NCBI GenBank assembly: GCA_937996825.1
Contig: CALKUJ010000120.1
Coordinates: 1-7,852 of the forward strand
From: an uncultured Polynucleobacter sp.
GTDB lineage: Bacteria > Pseudomonadota > Gammaproteobacteria > Burkholderiales > Burkholderiaceae
Length of the DNA: 7,852 nt
Direction of reading: 5' to 3'
Shown: positions 6,353 through 7,852 of the stretch, in pieces
Layout of the letters: each line of letters begins with the position of its first letter
Numbering within the stretch: position 1 is the stretch's first letter
Notes under the pieces: generated by a model
What the model saw: the letters and a program-made list of their open reading frames with translations, nothing else
The model's database searches: none
What the model was told of the DNA's origin: nothing
Program-made: the position numbers and the translations under genes

Positions 6353-7291
6353 ATGAATAATCCATTACTCGCCTTCGGCAAAAGCCTTCCAGAATACAGC
6401 GCCATCAAGGCTGCTGATATCAAACCTGCGATAGAACAACTCTTATCTGAAGCTCAAAAAGCAGTTGATCTATCTTTACAACCATCAACTCCCGCGACTT
6501 GGCGTGATTTGGTAGAACCACTAGAAGATGCCACTGAAAATCTTGGGCGAGCTTGGGGTGTGATCAGCCACCTGAACAGTGTTGCCGATACACCAGAATT
6601 CAGAAAAGCCCATGCAGAAATGTTGCCTGAAGTCACTGCCTTTTGGACAAACCTTGGCCAAAATTTAGAGTTGTACAAAAAATACAAAGCCTTGAGTCAA
6701 TCAGCTGAATTTTCTTCACTTGATCGCGCTCAACGCAAGGTCATTGAGAACTCTTTAAGAGATTTTCGTTTGGGCGGCGCTGAATTATCAGATGATCAAA
6801 AGATCCGTTTTGCTGAAATTCAAGATCAACAAGCCCAGTTATCCAAAGAATTTTCTGATCATGTTTTAGATGCGACAGACCATTTTGTTCATGTGATCAC
6901 CGATGAAAAAGATTTGGCTGGCTTGCCAGAAGATGCCATTGCCGCAGCCAAACAAACGGCTGAGTCAAAAGAATTGACCGGCTGGGCTTTCACACTTCAT
7001 TTTCCGTCGTATTTCCCAGTCATGCAATTTTCTGAGAATAGACCTCTTAGAAAAAAACTTTACGAAGCATACGTCACAAGAGCTTCTGAGTTATCTGAAA
7101 AATATGGCAGTGGCAAAGCAGAATGGGATAACACAAGCAATATGCTGACCCAACTTCGTCTAAAAGATGAAGAAGCAAAAATGCTCGGTTTTGCAAATTT
7201 TGCCGCCTTAAGTCTGGCTCCAAAAATGGCAAAGCGTTTCATGACTTATCGCCCTCAAACCTGGGCATCGTCGCCTCGCCTGCTGCACTGA
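6353..7291 (+). CDS. prlC: Oligopeptidase A, N-terminal part only, cut off at a chimeric junction
   Basis: Oligopeptidase A is an M3-family zinc metallopeptidase of the cytoplasm that degrades short peptides, including cleaved signal peptides. The start matches the family well: MNNPLLAFGKSLPEYSAIKAADIKPAIEQ compares with E. coli MTNPLLTPFELPPFSKI. Similarity continues through NSLRDFRLGGAELSDDQK, LTGWAFTLHFPSYFPVMQF and RKKLYEAYVTRASE to FANFAALSLAPKMA at about residue 293. The open frame then runs on for 19 unrelated codons to a stop at 7289-7291, which are merely the antisense of the sugar transferase gene. The usual length is about 680-700 residues, so more than half the protein is absent, including the HExxH zinc site. 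As it stands the fragment could not be an active peptidase. The genuine part ends near 7231. It follows folD by 65 bases on the same strand. Confidence 0.9.
   Translation: MNNPLLAFGKSLPEYSAIKAADIKPAIEQLLSEAQKAVDLSLQPSTPATWRDLVEPLEDATENLGRAWGVISHLNSVADTPEFRKAHAEMLPEVTAFWTNLGQNLELYKKYKALSQSAEFSSLDRAQRKVIENSLRDFRLGGAELSDDQKIRFAEIQDQQAQLSKEFSDHVLDATDHFVHVITDEKDLAGLPEDAIAAAKQTAESKELTGWAFTLHFPSYFPVMQFSENRPLRKKLYEAYVTRASELSEKYGSGKAEWDNTSNMLTQLRLKDEEAKMLGFANFAALSLAPKMAKRFMTYRPQTWASSPRLLH
7214..7233. other. Chimeric junction at a short shared sequence
   Basis: To the left the plus strand encodes prlC (LAPKMA). To the right the minus strand encodes a glycan gene cluster in G+C-richer DNA. These roughly 20 bases fit both: read plus they give Leu-Ala-Pro-Lys-Met-Ala, and read minus they give Phe-Ala-Ile-Phe-Gly-Ala, the expected start of a PglD-type protein. 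Both genes lose their family resemblance on leaving this stretch. The exact break cannot be placed more finely because the sequence satisfies both parents. Confidence 0.75.
7214..7242 (-). pseudogene. First nine codons of a PglD/NeuD-like sugar acetyltransferase, cut by the junction
   Basis: On the minus strand an ATG at 7242 overlaps the sugar transferase stop as ATGA (7242-7239) and reads MKRFAIFGA. From memory this closely matches the start of PglD/NeuD-family acyltransferases, which continue as SGHGK in a Rossmann-like loop. Here the tenth codon and everything after it (RLKAAKFAK and on to 7060) is just antisense prlC. PglD enzymes acetylate UDP-4-amino sugars and often sit directly after a PglC-type transferase, which fits the position. 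Only the first nine codons are informative, so the identification rests on a short match plus context. Confidence 0.5.
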
Positions 7292-7832
7292 TGCCATCGC
7301 GCACCAACACCTTGCGCACGGTCAACCACAAAATCTGGATATCCAAAAACAGGCTACTGTGGTCCACATACCAAACATCCAGCGCAAACTTGTCGTCCCA
7401 GCTGATCGCGTTGCGACCATTGACTTGAGCCCAACCTGTGATGCCAGGGCGCACCTCGTGGCGGCGGGCCTGCTCGGGCGAATAAAGCGGCAAATACTCC
7501 ATCAACAATGGACGCGGCCCAACCAGACTCATCTCGCCGCGCAACACATTCCACAGCTCGGGCAACTCATCCAAGCTAGTAGAACGCAAAAAGCGTCCAA
7601 AGGGCGTGAGCCGCTGCGCATCAGGCAGCAAAGCGCCGGCCGCGTCCCGCTCATCCGTCATAGTTCGAAACTTGACCATCAGAAACGGCTTGCCATGCAA
7701 GCCCGGGCGCACTTGGGTAAACAACACCGGGCTCCCCAGCTTGCGGTCTATCAGCCAGACCAATGCCAGCAATGGCAGCGCCAGCAGATACAAGGCGAGA
7801 GTTGCGACCAGTAAGTCAAACAAACGCTTCAT
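7239..7832 (-). CDS. PglC/WcaJ-type monotopic phosphoglycosyl transferase (bacterial sugar transferase)
   Basis: This 197-residue enzyme should transfer a sugar-1-phosphate from a UDP-sugar to undecaprenyl phosphate at the inner membrane, the first step in building a lipid-linked oligosaccharide, capsule, O-antigen or exopolysaccharide. It shows the whole small-family core: MKRLFDLLVA at the start of a hydrophobic re-entrant segment (about 5-28), KFRTM at 54-58, the catalytic pair Asp88-Glu89 in TSLDELPELWNVLRGEMSLVGPRPL, RPGITGWAQV at 128-137, and the typical tail GEATMPRFEG. Length is as expected for the PglC-like core without an extra N-terminal membrane domain. GGGAG lies 4 bases before the ATG at 7832, and ATGA overlaps are seen at both ends. 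The DNA is G+C-richer than the rest of the window and unrelated to the aceE-prlC neighbourhood. The sugar donor cannot be told from the sequence; a PglD-like neighbour would suggest a bacillosamine-type sugar. Confidence 0.93.
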   Translation of the reverse strand: MKRLFDLLVATLALYLLALPLLALVWLIDRKLGSPVLFTQVRPGLHGKPFLMVKFRTMTDERDAAGALLPDAQRLTPFGRFLRSTSLDELPELWNVLRGEMSLVGPRPLLMEYLPLYSPEQARRHEVRPGITGWAQVNGRNAISWDDKFALDVWYVDHSSLFLDIQILWLTVRKVLVRDGISAAGEATMPRFEGDKS

Positions 7833-7852
7833 TCCACTCCCATCCCTTTCAT
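7829..7852 (-). CDS. Possible last codons of a gene upstream of the sugar transferase
   Basis: Read on the minus strand from the window edge, seven codons (MKGMGVE) end in a TGA at 7831-7829. That stop overlaps the sugar transferase ATG as ATGA, the same arrangement seen at its other end. This would make it the tail of another gene of the same operon, for example a glycosyltransferase. Seven codons carry no family information, so this rests only on the overlap. The bases also hold the GGGAG ribosome binding site at 7841-7837. Confidence 0.3.
   Translation of the reverse strand: MKGMGVE

Noticed and set aside
7060..7242. A 60-codon minus-strand frame beginning MKRFAIFGA taken as a real small gene
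   Set aside because: Only the first nine codons look genuine. The remainder is the exact antisense of prlC, so the frame is a product of the junction.
7232..7291. A natural prlC frameshift or a novel short PrlC variant
   Set aside because: The tail of 19 residues is antisense of the sugar transferase end, and the base composition and gene content change at the same point, so a junction explains it better than a new protein form.
7359..7814. A 151-codon open frame on the plus strand opposite the sugar transferase
   Set aside because: It is antisense to a gene with all family motifs intact, is dominated by Gln, Arg and His as expected from reading GC-rich coding DNA backwards, and resembles no family I know.
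1..7852. CRISPR arrays, tRNA or rRNA genes, insertion sequence ends, toxin-antitoxin or defence genes
   Set aside because: No regularly spaced repeats, cloverleaf structures, transposase-like proteins or defence domains were recognised on either strand. All long stretches are explained by the listed genes.

Overview
This window joins two unlike pieces of DNA. Bases 1 to about 7231 are low to moderate in G+C and look like a core chromosomal segment of a betaproteobacterium in Burkholderiaceae. The protein similarities, the AT-rich codon use and the remembered order aceE / sensor kinase / response regulator / folD / prlC make a Polynucleobacter-like genome my best guess. Bases from about 7233 to 7852 are clearly richer in G+C (58-60% in two 60-base lines I counted, against 35-52% in two lines of the prlC part). 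They carry a polysaccharide or glycan gene that does not belong to that neighbourhood.

Layout. Minus strand, 1-2068: the first 689 codons of aceE, the pyruvate dehydrogenase E1 component, running off the left edge. Bases 2069-2277 are a divergent intergenic region. It holds the aceE ribosome binding site, a GC-rich hairpin in the predicted aceE leader, a possible aceE promoter, and a symmetric set of inverted repeats centred on base 2175. Plus strand, 2278-6287: a tightly packed run of a membrane-bound PAS sensor histidine kinase of DctS/FixL type, a FixJ/LuxR-type response regulator (4-base gap), and folD (1-base gap). After a 65-base spacer comes prlC (oligopeptidase A), starting at 6353. 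It is cut off near residue 293, well before its zinc-binding active site.

At about 7214-7233 the prlC reading frame meets, head-on, a minus-strand unit. That unit is the first nine codons of a PglD/NeuD-like acetyltransferase, a complete PglC-type phosphoglycosyl transferase (7832-7239), and perhaps the last codons of a further upstream gene. All are linked by 4-base ATGA overlaps. The switch lies inside a stretch of about 20 bases that fits both prlC and the pglD start. This is what a chimeric join at a short shared sequence looks like, most likely an assembly artefact, although real recombination cannot be excluded.

How the genes work together. aceE feeds acetyl-CoA into central metabolism. 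The adjacent two-component system resembles carboxylate-sensing DctSR-type pairs and may respond to an organic acid. folD supplies one-carbon folate intermediates and appears to be translated as part of the same message. I saw no CRISPR array, tRNA, rRNA or insertion sequence. I did not find a clear new biological system; the strongest unusual signals are the junction and the symmetric dyad between aceE and the kinase.
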